This document shows, piece after piece, positions 24,941-32,544 of a DNA stretch of 40,870 nt (its first letter is position 1; the number at the start of each line of letters is the position of its first letter). The position numbers and the translations under genes were made by a program. A model generated the notes under the pieces. That model did not search any database. It had not been told where the DNA came from and saw only the letters and a list, made by a program, of their open reading frames with translations. The DNA lies in NCBI GenBank assembly GCA_022784065.1, contig JALFUO010000022.1, forward strand, positions 1 to 40,870, read 5' to 3'. The DNA is from Bacteroidales bacterium. Its GTDB lineage: Bacteria; Bacteroidota; Bacteroidia; Bacteroidales; Bacteroidaceae.

Positions 24941-25246
24941 CTACACCTTGATTTCAACTTCCACGCCGCAGGGCAATTCGAGTTTCATCAGGGCATCAAC
25001 GGTCTTAGACGTTGAGCTGTAGATGTCGATGAGGCGCTTGTAGGTTGAGATTTCAAACTGCTCGCGGCTCTTCTTGTTTACGAACGTACTGCGGTTAACG
25101 GTGATGATGCGCTTGCGGGTGGGGAGGGGGATAGGACCGCTCACGATAGCGCCCGTAGCCTTCACGTTTTTCACGATCTTCTCAGCCGACTTTTCGACGA
25201 GCGTGTGATCGTAGCTTTTCAGCTTGATGCGAATTTTTTGACTCAT
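24941..25246 (-). CDS. rpsJ: 30S ribosomal protein S10
   Basis: A 101-residue protein of the usual S10 length ([20 protein letters not shown], then [20 protein letters not shown] and the extended-loop region, and [20 protein letters not shown]). It binds 16S rRNA in the 30S head and doubles as NusE in antitermination. An upstream frame to 25297 is untranslated leader. It is the last gene of the str operon, 80 bp after fusA, and is followed by a terminator instead of rplC, the usual next gene. Confidence 0.97.
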   Translation of the reverse strand: MSQKIRIKLKSYDHTLVEKSAEKIVKNVKATGAIVSGPIPLPTRKRIITVNRSTFVNKKSREQFEISTYKRLIDIYSSTSKTVDALMKLELPCGVEVEIKV

Positions 25247-25326
25247 TGTATTGTTTGTTATTGATATTAGGCTTGCGGGTAGCAGGCTAAGAGTCATTCG
25301 TTAGCCTGCCCCCTTACAAACTATTT

Positions 25327-27447
25327 TTATTTAATGAGATCTACGCGACCCTTAACTTCTTCGAGCACAGCCTTGGCGATGCTGCTGGAAACGGGAGCGT
25401 GGTGGTCGTACTGCATGGAGCTGGTGGCACGGCCGGAAGTGATGGTACGCAGAGCGGTTACGTAGCCGAACATTTCTGCCAGGGGCACCATTGCTTTCAC
25501 GATACGTGCACCGCTGCGGCTGCTTTCCATGCCTTCCACCTGACCGCGACGCTTGTTCAAGTCGCCAATCACGTCACCCATGTTTTCTTCGGGCGTTACA
25601 ACTTCGAGCTTCATAATCGGCTCCATAAGCACGGGGCCAGCCTGTGCGCAAGCGTTCTTGTAAGCCTGGAGGGCTGCGATTTCAAACGAGAGCTGGTCGG
25701 AGTCAACGGGGTGGAACGAACCGTCGAGCAGTTCTACCTTGAGGCTGTCGAGGGGATAGCCGCCGAGCACACCGCTCTTCATGGCGTTCTCAAAGCCCTT
25801 CTGAACAGAGGGGATGAATTCCTTAGGAATGTTACCGCCAGTCACCTTGTTCACGAATTGCAGGCCGCCTTCCTTGAAGTCTTCGTCTACGGGACCTACG
25901 TTTACGATGATATCGGCAAACTTACCGCGACCACCCGACTGCTTCTTGTAGACCTCGCGGAGGTTGACAGTCTTCGTGATGGCTTCCTTATAGTTAACCT
26001 GAGGCTTACCCTGGTTACATTCAACCTTGAACTCGCGCTTCAGACGGTCGATAATGATATCGAGGTGCAACTCACCCATACCCGAGATAACGGTCTGACC
26101 GCTCTGCTCGTCGGTACGTACGGTAAAGGTGGGGTCTTCTTCGGCGAGCTTGGCAAGACCGTTGGAGAGCTTGTCGAGGTCTTTCTGCGTCTTGGGCTCA
26201 ACGGCGATACCGATAACGGGATCGGGGAAGTCCATAGATTCGAGAATGATGGGTGCATCTTCGTCGGCAAGCGTGTCGCCGGTGCGGATGTCCTTGAAAC
26301 CTACGCCTGCGCCGATGTCGCCTGCGCCGATTACCTCAACGGGGTTCTGGTGGTTGGAGTGCATCTGGAAGAGGCGGCTTACGCGTTCCTTCTTGCCAGA
26401 GCGTACGTTGTAAACGTAAGAACCGGCTTCCACCTTACCCGAGTAAACGCGGAAGAAGGTGAGACGACCTACGTACGGGTCGGTAGCAATCTTGAACGCC
26501 AAAGCAGCGGTCTTTTCGTCTTCGCTGGGCTTACGGTCTTCCTCTTCGCCCGTCTCGGGGTTCGTACCCTTGATGTTGGGCGTGTCAAGCGGAGAGGGGA
26601 GGAACATGCAGACGTAGTCGAGCAGCGTCTGTACACCCTTGTTCTTGAACGAAGAACCGCAGGTCATAGGAACGATGTCGAGCGCGAGCGTACCCTTACG
26701 GATAGCGGCGATGATTTCTTCTTCCGTGAGGCTGTCGGGATCTTCGAAATATTTCTCCATGAGGGTCTCGTCCTGCTCTGCAGCGAGCTCGATCATCTTG
26801 CCGCGCCATTCCTCGCATTCTGCGAGCATGTCAGCGGGAATTTCTTCGATGTCGTATTCTGCGCCCATAGTCTCATCGTGCCAAAGGATAGCCTTCATCT
26901 TGATGAGGTCAACGATGCCCTTGAACTTTTCTTCTGCACCGATAGGTACGGCAACGACACAAGGAGTTGCGCCGAGCACATCCTTCATCTGGCGCACAAC
27001 TTCGAAGAAGTCGGCACCGGAGCGGTCCATCTTGTTCACGTAGCCGATACGGGGTACGTTGTATTTGTCAGCCTGACGCCAAACCGTTTCACTCTGAGGC
27101 TCTACGCCGCCCACTGCGCAGTAGGTAGCAACAGCGCCGTCGAGCACGCGGAGCGAACGTTCTACCTCAGCGGTGAAGTCTACGTGTCCCGGAGTGTCAA
27201 TAAGGTTGAACTTATACTTGTTGCCATTCCAAGTCCAATAGGCGGTGGTGGCAGCAGAAGTGATGGTGATACCGCGCTCCTGCTCTTGCGCCATCCAGTC
27301 CATGGTTGCGCCGCCGTCGTGCACTTCACCGATTTTGTGCGTCTTACCCGTATAGAAAAGGATACGCTCCGACGTGGTAGTCTTACCGGCGTCGATGTGC
27401 GCCATAATACCGATATTGCGGGTCAGGTGTAAGTCTTGCTTTGCCAT
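25327..27447 (-). CDS. fusA: Elongation factor G
   Basis: A 706-residue translational GTPase that drives tRNA-mRNA translocation. GTP-binding motifs are [10 protein letters not shown] (G1, about 15-24), [10 protein letters not shown] (G2/switch I), DTPGHVDF (G3) and NKMDRSGAD (G4). Domains II-V follow with normal length, including the family segments [18 protein letters not shown] (domain III) and [20 protein letters not shown] near the end. It sits between rpsG and rpsJ in the classical str order, with 16 bp separating it from rpsG. Cytoplasmic; the target of fusidic acid in other bacteria. Confidence 0.98.
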   Translation of the reverse strand: MAKQDLHLTRNIGIMAHIDAGKTTTSERILFYTGKTHKIGEVHDGGATMDWMAQEQERGITITSAATTAYWTWNGNKYKFNLIDTPGHVDFTAEVERSLRVLDGAVATYCAVGGVEPQSETVWRQADKYNVPRIGYVNKMDRSGADFFEVVRQMKDVLGATPCVVAVPIGAEEKFKGIVDLIKMKAILWHDETMGAEYDIEEIPADMLAECEEWRGKMIELAAEQDETLMEKYFEDPDSLTEEEIIAAIRKGTLALDIVPMTCGSSFKNKGVQTLLDYVCMFLPSPLDTPNIKGTNPETGEEEDRKPSEDEKTAALAFKIATDPYVGRLTFFRVYSGKVEAGSYVYNVRSGKKERVSRLFQMHSNHQNPVEVIGAGDIGAGVGFKDIRTGDTLADEDAPIILESMDFPDPVIGIAVEPKTQKDLDKLSNGLAKLAEEDPTFTVRTDEQSGQTVISGMGELHLDIIIDRLKREFKVECNQGKPQVNYKEAITKTVNLREVYKKQSGGRGKFADIIVNVGPVDEDFKEGGLQFVNKVTGGNIPKEFIPSVQKGFENAMKSGVLGGYPLDSLKVELLDGSFHPVDSDQLSFEIAALQAYKNACAQAGPVLMEPIMKLEVVTPEENMGDVIGDLNKRRGQVEGMESSRSGARIVKAMVPLAEMFGYVTALRTITSGRATSSMQYDHHAPVSSSIAKAVLEEVKGRVDLIK

Positions 27448-27463
27448 TGTCTTAGTCTACGGA

Positions 27464-27940
27464 TTAAAATCTGAAGTGAGCGAAAGCACGGTTAGCCTCG
27501 GCCATACGGTGCATATCTTCTTTTCTCTTGAATGCGCCGCCCTGTTCGTTGTAAGCGTCCATAATTTCGGCAGCGAGCTTGTCGGCCATGGTTTTGCCGC
27601 CGCGCTTGCGTGCGTAACCGATCATGTTCTTCATTGAAACGGACTCTTTGCGGTCGGGGCGGATTTCCGTAGGAACTTGGAACGTGGCACCGCCGATACG
27701 ACGGCTCTTTACTTCCACCTGCGGCGTAATCTTGTCGAGGGCTGCCTTCCAAATTTCGAGGGCGGTCTTTTCTTGATCCTTCATCTTCTCGCCTACGATG
27801 TTGAGGGCGTTGTAGAAGATTTCGTAAGAAATGTTTTTCTTACCGTCGTACATCAGGTGGTTCACAAACTTGGAAACCTTGACGTCGCCGAAGACGGGAT
27901 CCGGGAGGATCTGTCTTTTCTTAGGTTTTGCTTTTCTCAT
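27464..27940 (-). CDS. rpsG: 30S ribosomal protein S7
   Basis: A 158-residue protein ([40 protein letters not shown], then [20 protein letters not shown] and [12 protein letters not shown]) of standard S7 length. It nucleates assembly of the 30S head and contacts the E and P sites. Second gene of the str operon, 120 bp after rpsL; in other bacteria S7 represses translation of its own operon by binding in such a gap. Confidence 0.97.
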   Translation of the reverse strand: MRKAKPKKRQILPDPVFGDVKVSKFVNHLMYDGKKNISYEIFYNALNIVGEKMKDQEKTALEIWKAALDKITPQVEVKSRRIGGATFQVPTEIRPDRKESVSMKNMIGYARKRGGKTMADKLAAEIMDAYNEQGGAFKRKEDMHRMAEANRAFAHFRF

Positions 27941-28060
27941 TGTTGTTGTTAGTTTTGATTTGTTTAGGCTGCTGTTAAGTTCTTCAATTCCCCTTCGGGA
28001 GATTTACTCAACCTCGAGCAAACCAATTCTTTCATAATAATAAGATGATGGCGTCCTCGC

Positions 28061-28444
28061 TTACTTCTTAGCTGCTTTGGGACGCTTTGCGCCGTACTTG
28101 GAGCGGCGCTGCGTGCGGTTGGCAACACCGGCGGTATCGAGCGTACCGCGAACGATGTGGTAGCGCACACCCGGAAGGTCTTTCACACGGCCGCCGCGAA
28201 CGAGCACGATGCTGTGTTCCTGCAAATTGTGGCCTTCGCCAGGGATGTAGGAGTTCACTTCCTTAGAGTTTGTCAGACGCACACGGGCAACTTTACGCAT
28301 TGCCGAGTTAGGTTTCTTAGGCGTGGTGGTGTAAACACGCACACAGACGCCACGACGCTGGGGGCAAGAGTCGAGCGCCGGAGATTTGCTCTTGTCGGCG
28401 GCTACGCTTCTGCCTTTTCTTACCAATTGCTGAATTGTAGGCAT
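28061..28444 (-). CDS. rpsL: 30S ribosomal protein S12
   Basis: A 127-residue protein ([20 protein letters not shown], then [20 protein letters not shown] and [19 protein letters not shown]), close to the usual length. It forms part of the decoding centre. Lys43 and Lys44 in TPKKPNS and the lysine in GRVKDLP, where streptomycin-resistance changes arise in other bacteria, are all wild type. First gene of the operon, with a promoter about 80 bp upstream. Confidence 0.97.
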   Translation of the reverse strand: MPTIQQLVRKGRSVAADKSKSPALDSCPQRRGVCVRVYTTTPKKPNSAMRKVARVRLTNSKEVNSYIPGEGHNLQEHSIVLVRGGRVKDLPGVRYHIVRGTLDTAGVANRTQRRSKYGAKRPKAAKK

Positions 28445-28525
28445 TTGTTTGATTTTTAATTTGTTATTATTGTATTTTCGTTGTTTTCATAGGAGAGAAA
28501 AGTGTACAATGCACCTTTCGGGCGG

Positions 28526-28557
28526 CAAAGTTACAAAGTTTTTTCCTTTCTAACAAG
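28526..28557 (-). promoter_or_regulatory. Promoter of the str operon
   Basis: On the minus strand CTTG (28554-28557), a 20-nt spacer and TAACTTTG (28526-28533). CTTATAGGA (28574-28582), a member of the TCCTATA-type motif family, lies 16 bp upstream of the -33 box. Confidence 0.65.
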
Positions 28558-28637
28558 GGCAAAACGCGCTTTTCTTATAGGATAACTGGCAAAAGGCGCA
28601 GAGAATAATACCGAGAATAAGGGATAATAATAACAGA

Positions 28638-28674
28638 AGAAAGACCAAAAAGGCGCGTCCTCTTTGGTCTTTCT
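28638..28674 (-). terminator. Terminator of the three-gene secreted-protein operon
   Basis: A perfect 12-bp stem (AGAAAGACCAAA 28638-28649 with 28663-28674), 13-nt loop; the minus strand continues TTCTGTTATTATTATCC. It lies 35 bp past the stop of the gene at 28709. Confidence 0.65.
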
Positions 28675-28708
28675 GAATATAGAGTTCAATTTTTAGCCTG
28701 TTGCTTGT

Positions 28709-30103
28709 TCAATGGCGGAAAGTATGTTTGCCGCCGTATTCCTTTGCTTGTTTCAAGCGTAGATTTACTGCTGAAAACTGCGGGGCGGGGAGCATTGCTG
28801 CTGGGGCGGCGAGGCGTGCCGGCAGGGCTTCGATGCCAATTTCCGAGACGGGGCGGGCGTTGGCTTTGTCGAAGGTTACGAGCAGGCGTTTCAGCACGCC
28901 GTCAATGCCGTCGGCATCGGCGGCAAAATAGAGGAAGGTGCAGGTGGTCCAATCGGCTTTGAACGTTTTGCTTTCCACGTTTATGCTGCCGGCTTGCAGC
29001 ACGGCCCTTTTGGTTTCCTCGTCGGGATAGAGCGTTTCGTCGGTGAGGTCGCCCTTTGCCAGTGCTATCGCCCAGGAGGTTGCCGTTTCGTTGGGCGTGA
29101 GGCGCGTCTGTACCAAAACCTTGCCTTGATAGCCGGCATAGGTTTCGGGATCTGCTTCATAGAGCGCATCGCCGTCGAAATAGCGATAACTGAGGCTGAC
29201 GGCGGCATCGGAGGGCAGCTCGGTCTGCGTGACGAAGCGCTTTTTGGTCACGGCTCCGGCGGCAGAGCCGTCGGGGTTCATGGCGTACACATATATATAA
29301 TATGGTGTCTCGGGCGTCAGTCCTGATTCTTCAAGCGCGATGTCGCCCGCGAAGGTCACTTTCTGCACGAGTTCCGCCACGTCCATGCCCGTAGAGGAAG
29401 CATAGTCGGCAATCTCTTGCTGCACCTGTGCCGTCAGTGCATAGTCGCCCGAGAAGTTTGCCACGGCCACGATGCCCATCCAATAGCGTACGGAGGGGTC
29501 GGAGGGCGTGACCACTACTGTCAAGGCCTCAGAAGAGAGGTTTTCGTAGCCCACATCAAAAGTGCAGTCGGCAGGATCGCCGCCGGGAAGGGTGGAGAAA
29601 GAGGCGGTTGCGGCTTCGCCATAGCATTTCCCCTCGTCGTCCACCGCAATGGCGTAGAACACGAACTCAGTTCCTGCGGGCAGGCCCGTGAGTTGGTCGC
29701 TGTCAGCACCCTGCGAAAGCGTGTTGCCGAGGATTTGCTCCATCGTGAGGGTAGGATAGCGCCCCTTGAGATATTCGATATAGGAGGTAACGATTTCTTC
29801 CACGCCGCCAGAAAGCGCATCGTATTGCTCGCGCGTGCAAACGTCGTAATAGTAGCGCACCGCATTGTCGTCTGGCGTGACGCTGAGCGTTGCGGAGGCG
29901 ATGCCGATGTTGCTCACCTCGAGTTGGAACTTGGGCGAGGGCTTCTCGGCGGGGATAAAGGTGAGGCTGTCCACGTCGGCGCAATTATACTCCAACGTCT
30001 CGCCGCCTTTCATGTGCAGGCGCATGGTTTGCGCGGTCATGGCCTGCGTGCCGAGCAGCAGGGCGAGCGCAATGCCTAAGATGTATTTTCCTAAAAATTT
30101 CAT
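28709..30103 (-). CDS. Secreted protein with fibronectin-like repeats, function unknown
   Basis: A 464-residue protein. The signal peptide (MKFLGKYILGIALALLLGTQ, cleaved near AMTA) is followed by the short module MKGGETLEYNCADVDSLTF (about 31-49) shared with its operon neighbour. Two fibronectin III-like repeats follow, about 57-170 (LEVSNIGIASATLSVTPDDN, ending TASFSTLPG) and 180-290 (VGYENLSSEALTVVVTPSD, ending KKRFVTQTE). Then comes a third domain with SLSYRYFDGDALYEADPETY. No catalytic motif or sorting domain is seen. It is the last gene of an operon (25 bp after its neighbour). Domains of this kind occur in Bacteroidales surface lipoproteins, but here no lipobox cysteine is present after the signal peptide. 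Confidence 0.75.
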   Translation of the reverse strand: MKFLGKYILGIALALLLGTQAMTAQTMRLHMKGGETLEYNCADVDSLTFIPAEKPSPKFQLEVSNIGIASATLSVTPDDNAVRYYYDVCTREQYDALSGGVEEIVTSYIEYLKGRYPTLTMEQILGNTLSQGADSDQLTGLPAGTEFVFYAIAVDDEGKCYGEAATASFSTLPGGDPADCTFDVGYENLSSEALTVVVTPSDPSVRYWMGIVAVANFSGDYALTAQVQQEIADYASSTGMDVAELVQKVTFAGDIALEESGLTPETPYYIYVYAMNPDGSAAGAVTKKRFVTQTELPSDAAVSLSYRYFDGDALYEADPETYAGYQGKVLVQTRLTPNETATSWAIALAKGDLTDETLYPDEETKRAVLQAGSINVESKTFKADWTTCTFLYFAADADGIDGVLKRLLVTFDKANARPVSEIGIEALPARLAAPAAMLPAPQFSAVNLRLKQAKEYGGKHTFRH

Positions 30104-30128
30104 GTGATTTTCTTGTTAAATCTCAACC

Positions 30129-31040
30129 TTAAAATGCCAGCATCGAGCGCACGCGCATGCCGCTGTTCTTACGATAGTCGGCAATGAAGCCGGCTTTGAA
30201 GGCGCGTTTGTCGAAATTGAAATAGTAAGCCCACGTGGAAAGTCCGTAGGAGTCTACCTTCTCCGTGCTTGTCCAATATTCTGCGTCGTCGTTATAAAGC
30301 GGCGTTGCGAGGCTTTCGCCGAGGGCGGCAAAGGAGTTTTCAAGGCAGGCGCGGCCAGAGTTGTCTTCGTCGAAATAGGCGCGGTCGTAAATATACTTGA
30401 ACTGGTATGCCGAGGGCAGGAACCAGCCGCTGCTCTGTGCGGGAGCGGGACAAGCCGCTTCGTATGCCACGATGGCGTAATAAGCTGCGGGGTAATTGTC
30501 ATCCTCGCCCGTGAGGCCGCCTTTCTTTGCTGCGGCATTGGCTACAATGGAACGCGAGTTGGTGTATCCGAGGAAGTCGGTGGTGGTAGTGGAGCAGCCC
30601 ATGCCCTCGTCGTTTGAGTTGTATGCGCTCCACCAAACGGTATGCTGTTCTCCGTCGAAATACGTGGCGTCGTTGAGTGCCACCACATAACCGTGGAACT
30701 CGCCGAGCGGCGCGTTGCCGTCCTTTTGCTTGTAGTAAGTGGCGTGGTCGCCGAAGTCTGTGGCTTCGCCCACGTAGAACACGATGCCTATCGGCGTGCC
30801 TTCGGCTTTGAGCGCGGTGCTCCAGGTGCCGTCGGCGTAATAGAAGTCGCCGATGCGCGGTGCTGCGGGTTGTTCGGGCGTTGCTGTTTCGTGGAACACA
30901 AGGCTGTCTACCTCGCTGATGTTGTATTCTATGGTCTCGCCGCTTTTCTTATGTACGGTGAACGACTGCGCCGTCATTTGCCCGCAAGTAAAGAGCGCGG
31001 CGGCGGCAAGAACTAAAAATCTTGACGTAAAATATTTCAT
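30129..31040 (-). CDS. Secreted protein with DUF1566/Lcl-like C-terminal domain
   Basis: A 303-residue protein with a signal peptide (MKYFTSRFLVLAAAALFTCG) and the short module KKSGETIEYNISEVDSLVF (about 31-49). The remainder (about 60-303) resembles the DUF1566/Lcl C-terminal domain, with the fold words IGIVFYVGEATDF, SSGWFLPSAYQFKYIYDRAY, AEYWTSTEKVDSYG and terminal SGMRVRSMLAF. In related proteins the W-LP...YW-S-T-E...VR pattern marks a surface domain of uncertain, possibly glycan-binding, role. Middle gene of the operon, 18 bp after 31059-31577. Confidence 0.7.
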   Translation of the reverse strand: MKYFTSRFLVLAAAALFTCGQMTAQSFTVHKKSGETIEYNISEVDSLVFHETATPEQPAAPRIGDFYYADGTWSTALKAEGTPIGIVFYVGEATDFGDHATYYKQKDGNAPLGEFHGYVVALNDATYFDGEQHTVWWSAYNSNDEGMGCSTTTTDFLGYTNSRSIVANAAAKKGGLTGEDDNYPAAYYAIVAYEAACPAPAQSSGWFLPSAYQFKYIYDRAYFDEDNSGRACLENSFAALGESLATPLYNDDAEYWTSTEKVDSYGLSTWAYYFNFDKRAFKAGFIADYRKNSGMRVRSMLAF

Positions 31041-31058
31041 GATGAACGGTTTTGAGAA

Positions 31059-31577
31059 TTAGTGTTTGAGGATTTTGAACGACTTGCCGCTTGAGAGCGA
31101 GATGATGTACGTGCCCACGGGCAAGCCTTGCAGGTTAAAGCTCACTGTGCCTGCGGCATCGGCTTTCGTTGTCTGGACTTTGCGCCCTGCCGTGTCGCAG
31201 AGCATGGCAGCCAAGCCGGTTTCCAGTCCGCTGACCGTGGCGGAGTTCCCTCCAATGAGGGTCAGGCGACACTCGCCGCCCTTTACGGTTTGGATACCCG
31301 ACAGGTCATGGGTCTCAAACACGAATTTCTTCACGTTTTCGTATTCGTACTTGTCGTCGACATACGGCGACTGAACGCAGAGATTTCGTGAATCGAATGT
31401 CACCTTGGGGCGCGTTTCGAGCACGTAACTCTGCGTCGTTCCGTCAGCGAATTGAATGATGAGCACGTTGTAGTCGTTGGCAAATGTTGCCACGCTGCCG
31501 AAGAGGCAGAGCGCCATGGCGAGGACGAGTCGCCTTAGGCGTGCAAAGTGTAGCTGCTTTTTCATTTCTTGTTTCAT
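31059..31577 (-). CDS. Small secreted protein with T9SS-type sorting domain
   Basis: A 172-residue protein. A signal peptide (RRLVLAMALCLFGSVATFAN within the first 34 residues) precedes the short module FADGTTQSYVLETRPKVTF. The C-terminus is a type A-like sorting domain (AAMLCDTAGRKVQTTKADA, then GTYIISLSSGKSFKILKH). Layout and size match the protein encoded at 4446-4895. First gene of the operon. The start may be 31577 or the in-frame ATG at 31565; both give a workable signal peptide. Confidence 0.72.
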   Translation of the reverse strand: MKQEMKKQLHFARLRRLVLAMALCLFGSVATFANDYNVLIIQFADGTTQSYVLETRPKVTFDSRNLCVQSPYVDDKYEYENVKKFVFETHDLSGIQTVKGGECRLTLIGGNSATVSGLETGLAAMLCDTAGRKVQTTKADAAGTVSFNLQGLPVGTYIISLSSGKSFKILKH

Positions 31578-31739
31578 GTTGGTTGTTTATAATTGGTTTT
31601 CTGTTGCAAAAAATACTTGTTTTGTTTGGATTTATTTTCTTTTTGCTAATGAATTTGTGGATTTTATGATGTTTCGGCTATAAGAAAAACTATATAAGCC
31701 ATATGATAATCCAACTCATTAGCTTTATTATAAATAAAA

Positions 31740-31761
31740 AGGCATTTCCGAAGAAATGCCT
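31740..31761 (-). terminator. Terminator of tRNA-Pro
   Basis: A 9-bp stem AGGCATTTC/GAAATGCCT with a TTCG tetraloop on the minus strand, followed by TTTTATTTA. It lies 14 bp past the tRNA 3' end. Confidence 0.85.
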
Positions 31762-31775
31762 CTCGTGACAATTAG

Positions 31776-31850
31776 TCGGGGTGACTGGATTCGAACCAGC
31801 GACCACACGCCCCCCAGACGCGTACTCTAACCGGGCTGAGCTACACCCCG
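31776..31850 (-). tRNA. tRNA-Pro (anticodon GGG)
   Basis: A 75-nt cloverleaf. The acceptor stem CGGGGTG/CACCCCG has the C1-G72 pair typical of bacterial proline tRNAs; then D arm GCTC...GAGT, anticodon stem CGCGT/GCGTG with loop CTGGGGG (U33, anticodon GGG, G37) and T arm GCTGG-TTCGAAT-CCAGT. The discriminator is A and CCA is not encoded. It reads proline CCC and CCU codons. Confidence 0.95.
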
Positions 31851-32102
31851 AATTGTCTGCAATTGTCTTTATCAAATTGCGAGTGCAAAAGTAGGGCTTT
31901 ATTTTGGGCTGACCAAGCTAAAACGCAATTTTTTGCGCAGAAAGTTGATGTTTTTGCGTAAAATGCCGCTTTCAATGCTGTGGCTGCGGCCGTAGGTGCA
32001 TGAATATGAACGTTTGTGCAAGGCGAGTGCAGAGGCCAAGCTTGCTTAGCCTCTGCCGAGCCGCTGCCAAAGGTCTGTTGAAAACGAACTTTAAAAAAGC
32101 GG
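31851..32102. other. Intergenic stretch without a gene
   Basis: I see no gene. A hairpin with stem GCAGAGGC (32029-32036 with 32049-32056) lies past the end of the DUF4405 gene and could act as its terminator, but there is no T-run. Confidence 0.4.
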
Positions 32103-32525
32103 TCACGGCTTCCTCCACTTGGCCGAAAGCCAAGGCAGGGCGGTCCAGAGGTGGCGGGCGGCGGTGGCAATCATAAAGAGGCCAAACCAGAAGTGCCAAA
32201 GCCCGATGTGCGGGATTCTGACAGGCGACAGTAGTTTCACCGTGCCCGTCAGGAGCACGGCCGTGCCGAAACCCAGTAAGGCCCACGTGAAGCGGCGGAA
32301 CCATGGTTTTGCTTTCATCTTTTGCAGCATGGGCAGGCACATCTGCACATGCAGCAGGGCGCAGAGCGTGAAAAAGTAACCCGTATAATAATGTATGGCT
32401 TTGAGCACGGCACGCGGTTCGATAACGATGCCGTGCTTTTTCAGATGAAGCAAGATGCCCGTTGCCGCCACAATGACGAGGCAGGCGGTGAGCACTGTGT
32501 CAATAATACGTTTGTGGCGTTTCAT
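32103..32525 (-). CDS. DUF4405 family membrane protein
   Basis: A 140-residue protein with four hydrophobic helices (about 8-28, 45-66, 78-98 and 108-130). Histidines lie within or near the helices: ILLHLKKHG, AIHYYTGYFFTLCALLHVQM, PHIGLWHFWFG and AARHLWTALPWL. The arrangement recalls membrane cytochrome b-type proteins and DUF4405 proteins are suspected to bind haem, but this is not shown. It is the last gene of a four-gene minus-strand operon, 19 bp downstream of the AAA+ ATPase gene. Confidence 0.75.
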   Translation of the reverse strand: MKRHKRIIDTVLTACLVIVAATGILLHLKKHGIVIEPRAVLKAIHYYTGYFFTLCALLHVQMCLPMLQKMKAKPWFRRFTWALLGFGTAVLLTGTVKLLSPVRIPHIGLWHFWFGLFMIATAARHLWTALPWLSAKWRKP

Positions 32526-32544
32526 ATAGCGTATTCAAAAAAGG

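Noticed and set aside
25399-27432. 677-aa plus-strand open frame opposite fusA
   Set aside because: Shadow of a highly conserved elongation factor gene.
31841-32340. Short minus-strand frames right of the tRNA and across the DUF4405 gene
   Set aside because: They are out of frame with the four-helix DUF4405 protein or run through the intergenic hairpin, and show no domain.
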